The translations under genes were made by a program, and so were the position numbers. 64,000 nt of DNA from Nostoc cf. commune SO-36 (GTDB lineage: Bacteria > Cyanobacteriota > Cyanobacteriia > Cyanobacteriales > Nostocaceae), in assembly GCF_023734775.1 (NCBI RefSeq), contig NZ_AP025732.1, positions 434,001 to 498,000 of the forward strand, read 5' to 3'. The notes under the pieces were generated by a model. It worked only from the letters and a program-made list of their open reading frames with translations. It made no database searches and was not told where the DNA came from. Numbering within the stretch: the first letter of the stretch is position 1; the number at the start of each line of letters is the position of its first letter. This document shows, one piece after another, positions 1 through 8,348 of this stretch.

Positions 1-36
1 ATTTATAATTTATCTATGTTATTTGTGGGTTCATTT

Positions 37-888
37 TTATTGAGCATCTTTACGACGCACAAAGGGTAGAAGGTCTTCTAAAATCGCCTCGTGGTAGTGT
101 TCTTGAGGATAATGCCCGACGTTATTAAGTTTTATTAATTCGCTATTTGGTGCGTAATTAGCAAAGGTTTCGGCAATGTCTACAGGTAGCCAAGGGTCAA
201 TCATACCCCATTGAATCAGAATTGGTTGTTGCCATTCTTTAAAGCCAGATTGTATTTCTGTCATGGCTGAATCAAGTTGTAAATTGCGAATACTTGACAA
301 GAGACTCCGACCAGATGAAGAACTTTTCAAAAATGGTTTTCGATAAATATCTAAATCTTTATCCTCGATGCGATAACGGCTTCCACTTTCTAGCGTTCGA
401 TCAACTAATAGGGGGTCTTGGGTCATGACTTCACCTGCCAAAGGTAAACCCATTTGTTTAATTTTCCAGGGTAATTTGGCAGCAGTTGAAATTGGTGTGT
501 TTAAAATAACTAAATTGGCAATTTGTTCTGGATGACGCAAGGCATATTGTAGCCCTACAGAACCTAAAAAGCCTTGTACAACTAAAGAAAAATGTTCAAG
601 TTCTAGCGCTTTAATAAATCCTTCTAAAGCTGTAATAAAAGCATCGGGAGTGTAAGCAAAATCTCGTTTTTCTGGTTTTGCAGAAAAGCCGTAACCAATC
701 CAATCTGGAGCGATCGCTCTTGTACCTTGATTCGCCAAAGCAGGTATAATATGACGCCAACTGTAACTTTGTGAAACTAAGCCGTGTAGCAACAACACAG
801 GCGCTAAGTCACTTCTGCCGATTGGTAAAGATTCCCGATAAAACCATTCCAGTGAATCTACATTGATTTTATGTTCTGTTATTGACAC
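37..888 (-). CDS. Alpha/beta-fold hydrolase with atypical nucleophile elbow
   Basis: A 283-residue single-domain alpha/beta hydrolase of the haloalkane-dehalogenase/epoxide-hydrolase-like group, read from a GTG start at 888. The oxyanion-hole motif LLLHGLVS is near residue 33, an acidic turn GMIDPWLP is near residue 228, and the base histidine lies in NNVGHYPQEH near residue 257. The nucleophile elbow reads VVQGFLGS (about 103-110) where active relatives have G-x-Ser/Asp-x-G, so no Ser, Asp or Cys nucleophile is visible. The fold is clear, but hydrolase activity is doubtful and the substrate is unknown. There is no signal peptide, so it is probably cytoplasmic. It faces the ThiO-like gene across a repeat block. 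Confidence 0.85.
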   Translation of the reverse strand: MSITEHKINVDSLEWFYRESLPIGRSDLAPVLLLHGLVSQSYSWRHIIPALANQGTRAIAPDWIGYGFSAKPEKRDFAYTPDAFITALEGFIKALELEHFSLVVQGFLGSVGLQYALRHPEQIANLVILNTPISTAAKLPWKIKQMGLPLAGEVMTQDPLLVDRTLESGSRYRIEDKDLDIYRKPFLKSSSSGRSLLSSIRNLQLDSAMTEIQSGFKEWQQPILIQWGMIDPWLPVDIAETFANYAPNSELIKLNNVGHYPQEHYHEAILEDLLPFVRRKDAQ

Positions 889-902
889 GCTATATTCCTA
901 TG

Positions 903-975
903 ATTGGGCATTGGGCATTGGGCATTGGGAATTGGGCATTGGGCATGGGGCATTGGGCATGGGGCATTGGGCATG
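903..975. repeat. Heptamer short tandem repeats (TTGGGCA-type)
   Basis: About ten degenerate copies of a 7-bp unit (TTGGGCA / TGGGGCA) lie head to tail. A C/T-rich stretch made of CCCCTGC and CTTCCTCTG motifs follows to about 1080. Short tandemly repeated heptamers are typical of heterocystous cyanobacteria. The C-rich part reaches into the 3' end of the next gene. Confidence 0.8.
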
Positions 976-1046
976 GCTGAAGAATCAATAGTTCTTCTTC
1001 CCCTGCTCCCCCTGCCTCCCCTGCTTCCTCTGCTTCCTCTGCTCCC

Positions 1047-2192
1047 TCATCCCCCTACTCCCGACTCCCCACTCCCCATTCCCTGAAAAGTAATCATCTC
1101 ACAAATCGCATAAGCTGTGGCGGGTGCTAGTAAAACGCCGTTGCGATAGTGTCCGGTAGCTAGGAGGACATTATTAAACCCTGGTAACTTGCCAATAACT
1201 GGTGCTGGCCGTCCTTCTGGGCGGGGACGTAACCCCGACCAAGTGCGGAGAATAGTTGCTGTGGCTAATTCTGGGCAAAATGCGATCGCTTGTTCTCTAA
1301 CAGATTCCAGCAGTTCTTGATTTGGCGGAATCTCATTGCCATTACTCGGAAATTCCACTGTTGCACCTACCCAATAATCTCCACCACCCACAGGAACAAT
1401 ATGGACATCGTTACCCGTTATCGCTGGCTGGAAGTCAGGATTACCTAACGCATGCCCCAGACGCATTTGCAACGCTTGCCCAAGCACAGGGCGGATATCA
1501 ACCATCTGATTTAATTTTGCCGTCAGTGGTGTTGAACCTAGCCCTGCCGCAATTACAAACCAATCACCCGCTATTTTTCCTTCTGAAGTCTCAAGTTGAT
1601 GGCAAAATTGGGAAGAAAATTCAGGTGTTGAGGTTGGGGCATCCAAAACAGTCACGCCAAATTTGAAAGTTACCCCATTTTGCTGGGCAGCCTCAACTAA
1701 AGCTAACGTCAGGGCTGTTGGATCGATTTGGCGGTCTTGCGGAGAATAGACAGCGCCAGTAATTTTTTCGTGATTAATTTGAGGACAGATATTCTCAAGT
1801 TTAGCCGTATCCCATATTTCTAAATGCCAGCCTTGAGAGTGGCGAATTTCTATGAGTTTTTCCCATGCTGAAATCCCCTCTAGAGAAGGGGAGGAATCAG
1901 ACAAAAGCATGAGAATTCCCTGACGATTAAAAGGAATTTTGCGACCTGTTAAAGCTTCTAATTCAGGAATCAAGGTTTCATAGCGTTGGATGCTAGTTTG
2001 TCGCATCTGCCAAGCCTTGCCTTTGATTTTTTGGCTGATTGCGCCCATCAAAACGCCAAGTGCAGCGCCTGTGGAATCTTGTGCTGGTGCTTGCCGATCG
2101 CAAACTGTAATTTTCAACCCTTTTACTAGACTAAGTTGGTATGCGATCGCAGCCCCAACTACACCACAACCAATAATAACTACATGACTCAT
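1047..2192 (-). CDS. FAD-dependent oxidoreductase, glycine oxidase ThiO/DadA family
   Basis: A 381-residue DAO-superfamily flavoenzyme. The N-terminal VVIIGCGVVGAAIA is the Rossmann GxGxxG that binds FAD. The C-terminal TWSGLRPRPEGRPAPVIG and LATGHYRNGVLLAPAT are conserved in ThiO-type glycine oxidases, which make iminoglycine for the thiazole ring of thiamin. D-amino-acid dehydrogenase-like roles cannot be excluded. No ThiG is fused or adjacent. The last ~11 residues (a Gly/Ser-rich tail after EMITFQ) are translated from the C/T-rich repeat, so the original stop was probably lost and the frame now ends inside repeat DNA. Confidence 0.8.
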   Translation of the reverse strand: MSHVVIIGCGVVGAAIAYQLSLVKGLKITVCDRQAPAQDSTGAALGVLMGAISQKIKGKAWQMRQTSIQRYETLIPELEALTGRKIPFNRQGILMLLSDSSPSLEGISAWEKLIEIRHSQGWHLEIWDTAKLENICPQINHEKITGAVYSPQDRQIDPTALTLALVEAAQQNGVTFKFGVTVLDAPTSTPEFSSQFCHQLETSEGKIAGDWFVIAAGLGSTPLTAKLNQMVDIRPVLGQALQMRLGHALGNPDFQPAITGNDVHIVPVGGGDYWVGATVEFPSNGNEIPPNQELLESVREQAIAFCPELATATILRTWSGLRPRPEGRPAPVIGKLPGFNNVLLATGHYRNGVLLAPATAYAICEMITFQGMGSGESGVGG

Positions 2193-2293
2193 TGCTATTT
2201 TGAAGCGAAGATGGGGACGGTTCGGATAAGCAGGGGAGGCAGGGGGAGCAAGTTAACTCCTCTTTATCTCCCTCTGCCTATCTTACCTCGCGC

Positions 2294-2761
2294 TTAACTT
2301 GCCTCTGCTTCGCTACTGGTTTTAGGAAGCAGTTGGAGGAATTTGTCAATCTCTGCGAAAGCAGCTTGGGATTGATTCAAGGCAACTAGAGGATTGCTAG
2401 CACTAGTAGCTTTATCGAGTTTAACTAGGTCTTTAAAAAAATCTCGCGTTATTTGACGTGCTGTGGGTTGGTCTTTGGGTAGAAGGTTGGGAGTGATATA
2501 AGTCAGATTCAGCTTTGCTTCTGTTATCGGCCCATGTATAAAGTTACGCACATTGATCCAATCACCTTTTTTAATCAGAGTAGTCAATTCCTCTGAGCGA
2601 TCGCGTACAGCTTGAATTTCAGGAAGGTATGCCTGAATTTTTTCAAGTTGTACTGCTGTGTAAGTCGGGGGTGCGATCGCAACACCAGGGCCACCACAAC
2701 TAATGAGGAATGTGGCCAATAGTACTAGGAAAAATGAAAAAATCGAGCGTTGACGCACCAT
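2294..2761 (-). CDS. psbQ: Photosystem II lipoprotein PsbQ (CyanoQ)
   Basis: A 155-residue precursor. The N-terminus has a positive start, a hydrophobic stretch and the lipobox LISC (cysteine near residue 22), so the mature protein is a lipid-anchored lumenal protein. The remainder is an all-helical PsbQ domain (about 40-150), with the helix pattern AVRDRSEELTTLIKKGDW followed by NFIHGPITEAK. CyanoQ binds the lumenal face of photosystem II and stabilises the oxygen-evolving complex. Length and motif order fit the cyanobacterial family. It is monocistronic here. Confidence 0.92.
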   Translation of the reverse strand: MVRQRSIFSFFLVLLATFLISCGGPGVAIAPPTYTAVQLEKIQAYLPEIQAVRDRSEELTTLIKKGDWINVRNFIHGPITEAKLNLTYITPNLLPKDQPTARQITRDFFKDLVKLDKATSASNPLVALNQSQAAFAEIDKFLQLLPKTSSEAEAS

Positions 2762-3099
2762 ATATTGAACTTAATTGCTTTTGGTTTACCGATTCACAGT
2801 GTCATTTTAGATCGCTAGCGCAATTTATCATCCTTGTCAGCCAAGGATTTTGCAGAAAATCTTGATATTTTTTCCAATGAGAGATTTTTAAGTACAATTA
2901 CTTAATAGGTGTTAACCAGCCTCAACACGAAGCGATTTTTGGCATTTGTTTAGTAACAATGATTGCTCCCGAAGTATAATCTAGTGTTGCTAAATTTCAA
3001 AGGTCTTGATAAGCTGAAACACCAATAAGATAAGCCTTCTGGCGGTTGTTCTGTCTTCACATCCCCGAAGATGCCGACGCAATATAGGAGTGTTTTTTA
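2762..3099. other. Intergenic region between psbQ and a divergent hypothetical gene
   Basis: 338 bp separating two divergently transcribed genes, so it should hold both promoters. An AGGAG Shine-Dalgarno at 3086-3090 serves the GTG start at 3100. No hairpin, repeat or recognisable operator was seen. Confidence 0.5.
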
Positions 3100-3528
3100 G
3101 TGAATGCAGCTGAACAGGCAACGAACCTTGAACTCGCCAGCAACATTGCTACGGTGGTTAATTTGTTCAAATTCGAGTTTCCTGATGCCAAATCTGATCT
3201 TAAGCCCTGGAAGAATGACCCAGAAACCAGGGAGTTAATCGATCCAGACTCTATAGATATTGGCTTTCACTTTCCTGGTATCAGCAAATCTTGGAGAAGT
3301 CGTAGTATCTTAATTCAAATCCGATTTTATCAAGATCCCATCAGTAATTCACGCCGTGCGATCGGCGTAGAGATAGCTGGATTTGATCATCGCGGCGAAG
3401 CATGGCGACTTTCTACGGTGGAAAATTGGAGTATTGTCGGCGCATCTTCACCTTCTAATGAAATTGAGGAGAAGTTAAAACAGATTTGCCGACAGATTTT
3501 AGAAGTTTTTAATAAGTCAAATGATTAA
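3100..3528 (+). CDS. Conserved cyanobacterial hypothetical protein
   Basis: A 142-residue soluble protein starting at GTG 3100, ten bases after an AGGAG ribosome-binding site. It contains PDAKSDLKPWKNDPETREL near the N-terminus, a strand-rich middle (RSILIQIRFYQDP, AIGVEIAGFDHRGEAWRLSTVE) and a C-terminal helix (EEKLKQICRQILEVF). No catalytic motif, signal peptide or membrane segment is present. I do not recognise a named family. Codon use and composition match the neighbours, so it is very probably a real gene. Confidence 0.75.
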   Translation: MNAAEQATNLELASNIATVVNLFKFEFPDAKSDLKPWKNDPETRELIDPDSIDIGFHFPGISKSWRSRSILIQIRFYQDPISNSRRAIGVEIAGFDHRGEAWRLSTVENWSIVGASSPSNEIEEKLKQICRQILEVFNKSND

Positions 3529-3679
3529 AATAACACAAGGGTAGAGGCAAACATCTATCTGTCCTACTCTACGAACAATACGCCGCTTCCCAATAATGGC
3601 AACAGTCGGCATAAATCTTTTACACATTCTTGATAAATATAATATTGCTGTCTAACTTTCAAGGTGACTTTAACGTATA

Positions 3680-4034
3680 GCGGAAGTCCCCACCTTCTCT
3701 GCGAGACGCTACGCGAACAATGTACCTATAAGGTGGGGATTGTGAGCGGGGGATAAGGATTACATCTGGAATTGATTTAAAACATCAGTAAAAACAAATT
3801 CTGGATGTATGACGAATCCCCAAAATTTTCTGGTAAGATAATCAATGTCTTGACCATCAATGCCGCAAGCGAAAACCAAGCTAATAGGTATATGTTGCAA
3901 GAGAAAAATTTGGGTCTTGGGAACCAAGACTCCTGCCCTTGGAGGGAATGTAAGACTTGTCTTTTACTACGAAGTTATGGAAGCTATTCCCGATGAATTG
4001 GGAAGCCCCGTCCGTCTTACGGCGGGGTAGTTCA
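3680..4034. mobile_element. IS200/IS605-type element remnant
   Basis: Two structures bracket a stretch without a credible gene. On the left is an inverted repeat TCCCCACCTT / AAGGTGGGGA (about 3687-3742). On the right is a hairpin CCCCGTCCGT-CTT-ACGGCGGGG at 4006-4027 followed by TAGTTCAC. A right end of this form, preceded by sequence like GAATGTAAGACTTGTCTTTT, resembles what is found downstream of tnpB genes in cyanobacterial IS200/IS605 elements (family knowledge). No tnpA or tnpB frame survives, so this is a solo or decayed element. It ends about one base before the conserved part of the PhzF gene. Confidence 0.5.
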
Positions 4035-4835
4035 CTGGGACAAACCATTACTCAGGTTGATGCTTTTACCAATACACCTTTTGCAGGTAATTCTGCTGCT
4101 GTTTGTGTTTTGCCTGCTCCCCAAGACGAGGGCTGGATGCAGAATGTAGCTCAAGAGATGAATTTATCTGAGACGGCTTTTCTTGTTAAACAGGATGATG
4201 GCTTCAATCTGCGTTGGTTTACGCCGATGGTAGAAGTGCCGCTTTGTGGTCATGCAACTTTAGCTAGCGCTCATGTACTGTGGTCAGAGGGATATCTGTC
4301 AGCGAATGAAATGGCGCGTTTTTATACCAAAAGTGGTGTGCTGATTGCTAAATTGCAAGGTGAGTGGATTGAATTAGATTTTCCTGTGAATCACTCCCAA
4401 GCCGCGATCGCTCCTCCAGAACTTAGCCAAGTTTTGGGTGTACCATACAAATCTGTATTGCAGAATTCGTTAGGCTATTTAGTGGAATTAGAATCTGAAG
4501 AATTAGTGCGGCAAGTACAGCCTAATTTCCAACTCCTAAAAACGTTGTCTATTAGTGGTTTAATCGTCACCAGCACCGCCAATTCTGATTCCGAATATGA
4601 TTTCGTCTCACGTTTTTTTGCACCAGGATTAGGTATTAATGAAGACCCAGTGACTGGGGCGGCTCATTGTTGCCTTGCTCCGTTCTGGCGCGATCGCTTG
4701 CACAAAGATGAGTTTTTGGCTTATCAAGCATCAAGTCGCGGTGGGGTGGTGAAGGTAGATTATGATGGGGGCGATCGCGTCTTTCTTTCTGGACAAGCAG
4801 TAACTGTGATGCGAGGTGAGTTAATTACTCCATAA
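3993..4835 (+). CDS. PhzF-family phenazine biosynthesis-like isomerase
   Basis: A PhzF-like epimerase/isomerase fold. The motifs are QVDAFTNTPFAGN at the N-terminus, LSETAF carrying the catalytic-type glutamate, PLCGHATLASAH, and the C-terminal GINEDPVTGAAH phosphate-binding loop. No phenazine genes are nearby, so the substrate is unknown; most cyanobacterial homologues are of unknown role. The conserved region begins GQTITQVDAF at 4038, and the codon before it is CTG where homologues have ATG. Upstream sequence is an IS end. Translation could begin at ATG 3993 (GGAAG about 9 bp upstream) or TTG 3957, adding 14-26 residues encoded by the IS remnant. Confidence 0.8.
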   Translation: MNWEAPSVLRRGSSLGQTITQVDAFTNTPFAGNSAAVCVLPAPQDEGWMQNVAQEMNLSETAFLVKQDDGFNLRWFTPMVEVPLCGHATLASAHVLWSEGYLSANEMARFYTKSGVLIAKLQGEWIELDFPVNHSQAAIAPPELSQVLGVPYKSVLQNSLGYLVELESEELVRQVQPNFQLLKTLSISGLIVTSTANSDSEYDFVSRFFAPGLGINEDPVTGAAHCCLAPFWRDRLHKDEFLAYQASSRGGVVKVDYDGGDRVFLSGQAVTVMRGELITP

Positions 4836-4843
4836 AGCTAAGA

Positions 4844-5308
4844 TTAAAAATCAACCGCATCCGGCAAAAACTCAACATCAAGAACTTGAGCAATGGAATA
4901 AGGACACTCCACAGGAAACGTATCTATTGGTAGTTGAGTTTCATTACTAGCAGCTTTTAATCCCCGATGATAGGACTGGGCTAAAACTTCTTCTGGATAG
5001 GAATTGAGGCTGGGACTCTCTTGCAGCAAATCTAGAATTTTGTTGCGTTGCTCATCAATGGTATTTTGCCAAGAGCCACTCCGCAAACCAGACTGATATT
5101 GCCACTTGAGTAAATGGTGTAATAATACTTCCAAACGGCTTTTCAACTCCCGCCGATCTGAGCGTCCCAAGCTTTCAATCTCCTCAATTACAGCATCCCA
5201 GTCTACTTGTCCAAATTGTCCAGCACGAATGAGTTGCACAGTTTTTTCTGTCCATGCAACAAAATCTGTTTCATATAACTGGGCTGCGCTTTTGGGAATT
5301 GGGGTCAT
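4844..5308 (-). CDS. DUF29 family protein
   Basis: About 154 residues from ATG at 5308 (an upstream in-frame start at 5347 would add 13). It has the DUF29 pattern: LYETDFVAWTEKTVQLIRAG, then DWDAVIEEIESLGRSDRRELKSRLEVLLHHLLKW, and WQNTIDEQRNKI. DUF29 proteins are small all-helical proteins common in cyanobacteria and often present in many copies; their function is unknown. The gene converges on the PhzF gene with an 8-bp gap and is followed on its other side by a second, broken PhzF tail. Confidence 0.88.
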   Translation of the reverse strand: MTPIPKSAAQLYETDFVAWTEKTVQLIRAGQFGQVDWDAVIEEIESLGRSDRRELKSRLEVLLHHLLKWQYQSGLRSGSWQNTIDEQRNKILDLLQESPSLNSYPEEVLAQSYHRGLKAASNETQLPIDTFPVECPYSIAQVLDVEFLPDAVDF

Positions 5309-5366
5309 AAACTTCCTGCAATCTACCGGAGACGATGTTACACCCATTTTAACGTCAGGGACTACG

Positions 5367-5429
5367 CGAGGGGATCGCGTCTTTCTTGCTGCACAAGCGG
5401 TAACTGTTCTGCGAGGAGAATTAATATAG
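5367..5429 (+). pseudogene. Orphan 3' tail of a second PhzF-like gene
   Basis: This encodes RGDRVFLAAQAVTVLRGELI then a stop, almost the same as the end of the intact PhzF protein (GGDRVFLSGQAVTVMRGELITP). No other part of a second PhzF is present upstream, where DUF29 lies on the opposite strand. It is best read as the relic of a tandem duplication whose body was lost or replaced. Confidence 0.7.
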
Positions 5430-5561
5430 GTAGTTCTGATTTACATGAAATACAAAATACTTTACCCCAACCTTAATACTTCTCAATTAATAATTAAGTG
5501 GTACTGGGTTTTACTAGAGTTTATTATTAATAATAATATGTAAATTTTAGGAATTTTCTTT

Positions 5562-6386
5562 TTAATTGGATTCATTTGTTGATTCAAATAGATTAAAAAA
5601 TGCTAACGCGTTCATAGATATTAATGTAATTAACAATAAAGAAATTAAACCTGTAAATAACCCATGCTCTAATTTTCTAAAACAAGCTGAAAGTATAGAA
5701 AAAGTCATTAACCCATTAAAAAACAAAATTCTAAATCTATGCCATCTTAATATCCTACCTTTTAAGGCTATTAAATTATCATGTATAATTGCCCAATCAT
5801 CTACTATAAAAAACAATCCCCATGAAACTATTCTAAGTTCTATTAAAGACTTTGATGAAAAAATAAAAATCCATAGTAATAAAGTAATAGCTCCATAAAA
5901 AATATTTTGAGTTATTATAATAATTTTGATAGTACTATTTGAAGAAAAGGGCTTTATATCTTTTAAATCAGGATAATCAGATACTAGCTCAGTAGTAATT
6001 TTGGGAATCCTATCTGCTACAGCATTATACAAACTTTGTAAATAACTAAAGCTTAATAACAAACTTGTTATTCTTAAACCTAAAGTTCCTTGTGTTATTT
6101 CTTTGGAATAAACCTGTAAATTAAATAATCCTCCTTCTTGTAAATATAGATTCCATAAAGGATAAGATAATAGAAATAACGAAATAGATACACTAAAACT
6201 TATTCCCATTGAAAATAATAATGAAAATACAAACACTTCTATCTTATCACCGAAATTATAACTGTCATCATTATCAAAGAAGAACATTATAAATAACACA
6301 ACCAAAAAAACACAGTTACAAAATAATGGGATTGCAATACTTATATTTTTACAATCATCAAGTCCTAATAAATAAGTATCGTTCAT
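5562..6386 (-). CDS. Hypothetical multi-pass membrane protein, AT-rich
   Basis: About 274 residues from ATG 6386 (a TTG at 6455 is the alternative). It is strongly hydrophobic, with around six or seven predicted membrane spans, e.g. ISIAIPLFCNCVFLVVLFIM, VFVFSLLFSMGISFSVSISL, ITLLLWIFIF and GLISLLLITLISMNALAFF. No conserved family motif is recognised. The gene is much richer in A and T than its neighbours and uses AT-ending codons heavily, which suggests recent acquisition. There is no partner gene nearby to suggest a role. Confidence 0.6.
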   Translation of the reverse strand: MNDTYLLGLDDCKNISIAIPLFCNCVFLVVLFIMFFFDNDDSYNFGDKIEVFVFSLLFSMGISFSVSISLFLLSYPLWNLYLQEGGLFNLQVYSKEITQGTLGLRITSLLLSFSYLQSLYNAVADRIPKITTELVSDYPDLKDIKPFSSNSTIKIIIITQNIFYGAITLLLWIFIFSSKSLIELRIVSWGLFFIVDDWAIIHDNLIALKGRILRWHRFRILFFNGLMTFSILSACFRKLEHGLFTGLISLLLITLISMNALAFFNLFESTNESN

Positions 6387-6777
6387 AGCGCTGTTATATG
6401 AAATTAGCTTAAAATTATTGCATAAATAAAATAAATATACAAAAACTTTATGCAAACTTTATAATATTTATATAAAAACAATAAAGAAACTCTTAACCAG
6501 CCTGAATAATCGCTTGGACTTGCCTCAAAAAACCTGTGAGATGCGACACTCACCTCTTTAGGACTAGGGGTGAGGTTTTAAATAAGGCAAGGTTAAACAA
6601 ACGGTGGGTTAATTTTTGTAAGCTGATGCAATTGAGTTGCAGAAGGTTGCGTTAAGTGAAATGGGATAAAAGGGCTAGCTACAGACGAGAGAATTTTATC
6701 CGAATCGTATTGCACGTACTCTTCTACAGAAGCGAGTGTCACAATATTTAAAGAAGCCTAATATTTTAATTTAAAAA
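6387..6777. other. Intergenic region, no feature recognised
   Basis: About 390 bp between the AT-rich membrane gene and the DUF4332 gene. The first part is AT-rich like the gene before it. No strong hairpin or repeat was seen. It presumably holds both promoters. Confidence 0.4.
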
Positions 6778-7218
6778 ATGTCTGCTAAACACAAAGATAG
6801 TAGAATCCTCATGCAATCTCGTGATTGGCCAATCGAACAATTACCTGGACTTAGCCACGAAGAACAATCGCAACTGCACAATTGTGGCATTACTAGTACA
6901 GTAACACTAGTCAAACAAGGAAAGACTTTAGAGCAAAGACTAGCGTTAGCAAATAAACTACAGATTCATCTTCAGTATGTAAATAAATGGATGGCCTTAG
7001 CTGACTTGGCGCGTATTCCTAGCGTCGGGATACAATATTGTGGTTTATTGCTCCATGCGGGTATTGGTTCTGTAGCACAGTTAGCTGAAACTCCTACTCA
7101 CAGATTACACCGACAAATTATGCGATTACAGGTAGCAACAATGCAACGGCGTGATTTGTGTCCAGCAATTGAGCTAGTACAGCAGTGGAGTCAGCAAGCG
7201 AAAACAATTATTATTTAA
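6778..7218 (+). CDS. DUF4332 helix-hairpin-helix-like protein
   Basis: A 146-residue protein with two helix-hairpin-helix-like units. The first is IEQLPGLSHEEQSQLHNCGITSTVTLVKQ (about 19-48) and the second is ADLARIPSVGIQYCGLLLHAGIGSVAQLAE (about 74-103). This matches the DUF4332 layout, which resembles DNA-binding HhH pairs. Nucleic-acid binding is an inference from fold. The gene stands alone and is followed by a long dispersed repeat. Confidence 0.8.
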   Translation: MSAKHKDSRILMQSRDWPIEQLPGLSHEEQSQLHNCGITSTVTLVKQGKTLEQRLALANKLQIHLQYVNKWMALADLARIPSVGIQYCGLLLHAGIGSVAQLAETPTHRLHRQIMRLQVATMQRRDLCPAIELVQQWSQQAKTIII

Positions 7219-7248
7219 AAGTTAGGAGTTAAGAGTTTGGAGTTAAAA

Positions 7249-7569
7249 TTTATCGAACAGAATTCAGGAGTCAGGAGTCAGAATTCAGAATGAATTCTGT
7301 ACGACTGGTGGATAGCGCAGCGTTACCGAGTCCGCGATAGCGTAGCGTTAGCGAGTACTCGAGCGTCGCGTCTGAATAATCGGGTTTAAGACCCCCACCA
7401 AATTGAAAATTTGGTGGTCTTCAATTCCTGCGCGGTCTGAATCTCCGACTGATAGCGTTCGCGTAGCGTCTCTAAGAGTTGCGTTAGCGAGTCCGCGATA
7501 GCGGAGCGTTAGCGAGTATTCGAGCGTCGCGTCTTGATTCTGACTCCTGAATTCTGACTTCTTCTTCAA
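7249..7569. repeat. Dispersed repeat family A, copy 1 (321 bp)
   Basis: A repeat bounded by inverted GAATTCAGGAGTCAG / CTGACTCCTGAATTC ends, built from GCGTAGCGTTAGCGAGT-type units. It carries a perfect hairpin at 7395-7417 (CCACCAAATT, loop GAA, AATTTGGTGG). Two other copies are at 41433-41648 (opposite orientation) and 62335-62653. Any open frames in it are repeat-derived and not genes. Confidence 0.8.
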
Positions 7570-7582
7570 AACTCATCACTCC

Positions 7583-8197
7583 TCACTCTTTAACCAAGAC
7601 ACCATTAAGGAAGATATCAGCAAGTCCTTCTGCCATTTCTTGCATTTGTTGGGGAGAAGCATCAGGCTCAATAATGGTGTTGTTAGAAAAACCTGCGATC
7701 GCAAACATCCCTAAAAAAACTTTAGCAACTAGCTTGGCATCAGTTTGGCGATAAATGCCTTTATCCATTGCTGTTTGAAAAAATGCTTCGCCCACATCTG
7801 TCATTTTGGTAATGACTTCTAACTGGATGCGATCGCGTAAATCGGGGTGAAACTGCACCTCCATAAAACAAACGCGCATTAAATCGGCATTTTTTTGGAA
7901 ATTCCACATCCGGCGGCGCATCACCTGAGCTACGGCTTTATAGCTGCCCATTTCACTTAATTCTGTCAGCAAATCTGTGAGAATCTCTACCCAGCCATTC
8001 GTAGCTACTTCCACCAAAATCGCTTTTTTATTCGGAAAATGACGAAAAAGAGTGCCTTCAGCTACACCTGCGGCTTGTGCCAAATCGCGGGTGGTAGTGC
8101 CGTCAAATCCCTTAGAGGCAAACAACCGTTGTGCTGCTTCTAAAATTCGGGTGCGTGTCTGAGCCTCTGAGGGCGGGGAAGAATTAAAAACTCGCAT
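7583..8197 (-). CDS. TetR/AcrR family transcriptional regulator
   Basis: 204 residues. The N-terminal TetR helix-turn-helix (about 13-60) is clear: TRILEAAQRLFASKGFDGTTTRDLAQAAGVAEGTLFRHFPNKKAIL. The C-terminal ligand-binding helices (about 65-200) are divergent, so the ligand is unknown. It is divergent from the M16 peptidase pair, which is the natural candidate target together with its own gene. Confidence 0.92.
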   Translation of the reverse strand: MRVFNSSPPSEAQTRTRILEAAQRLFASKGFDGTTTRDLAQAAGVAEGTLFRHFPNKKAILVEVATNGWVEILTDLLTELSEMGSYKAVAQVMRRRMWNFQKNADLMRVCFMEVQFHPDLRDRIQLEVITKMTDVGEAFFQTAMDKGIYRQTDAKLVAKVFLGMFAIAGFSNNTIIEPDASPQQMQEMAEGLADIFLNGVLVKE

Positions 8198-8244
8198 AAT
8201 AGTTATGGTTAAATATCCAGAACAGCACTTGTAGCATTATTGTC

Positions 8245-8293
8245 TAACGTTAAGTACAAAAAGTCACTGAGAACTTAATACCAGATTAACGTT
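8245..8293. promoter_or_regulatory. Possible TetR operator pair (TAACGTT repeats)
   Basis: Two copies of TAACGTT (8245-8251, extended to the palindrome TAACGTTA, and 8287-8293) sit in the 151-bp gap between the tetR-type gene and the divergent peptidase gene. The AACGTT core is palindromic. Assignment as an operator rests only on position and symmetry. Confidence 0.3.
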
Positions 8294-8348
8294 CTTTTGC
8301 TAAGTATCCTGTTTTTTAGTTAATGTAACTTTATCTTAATTTTCGCTT

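Noticed and set aside
904..1086. 60-residue open frame of GIGHWA-type repeats
   Set aside because: It is a translation of heptamer and C/T-rich repeats, with no ribosome-binding site or domain.
3805..3996. 63-residue frame inside the IS remnant
   Set aside because: No resemblance to TnpA or TnpB and no ribosome-binding site; kept as part of the element only.
5566..5898. 110-residue frame antisense to the AT-rich membrane gene
   Set aside because: AT-rich DNA rarely has stops on the opposite strand in this phase; the minus-strand frame is longer and has a clear membrane-protein pattern.
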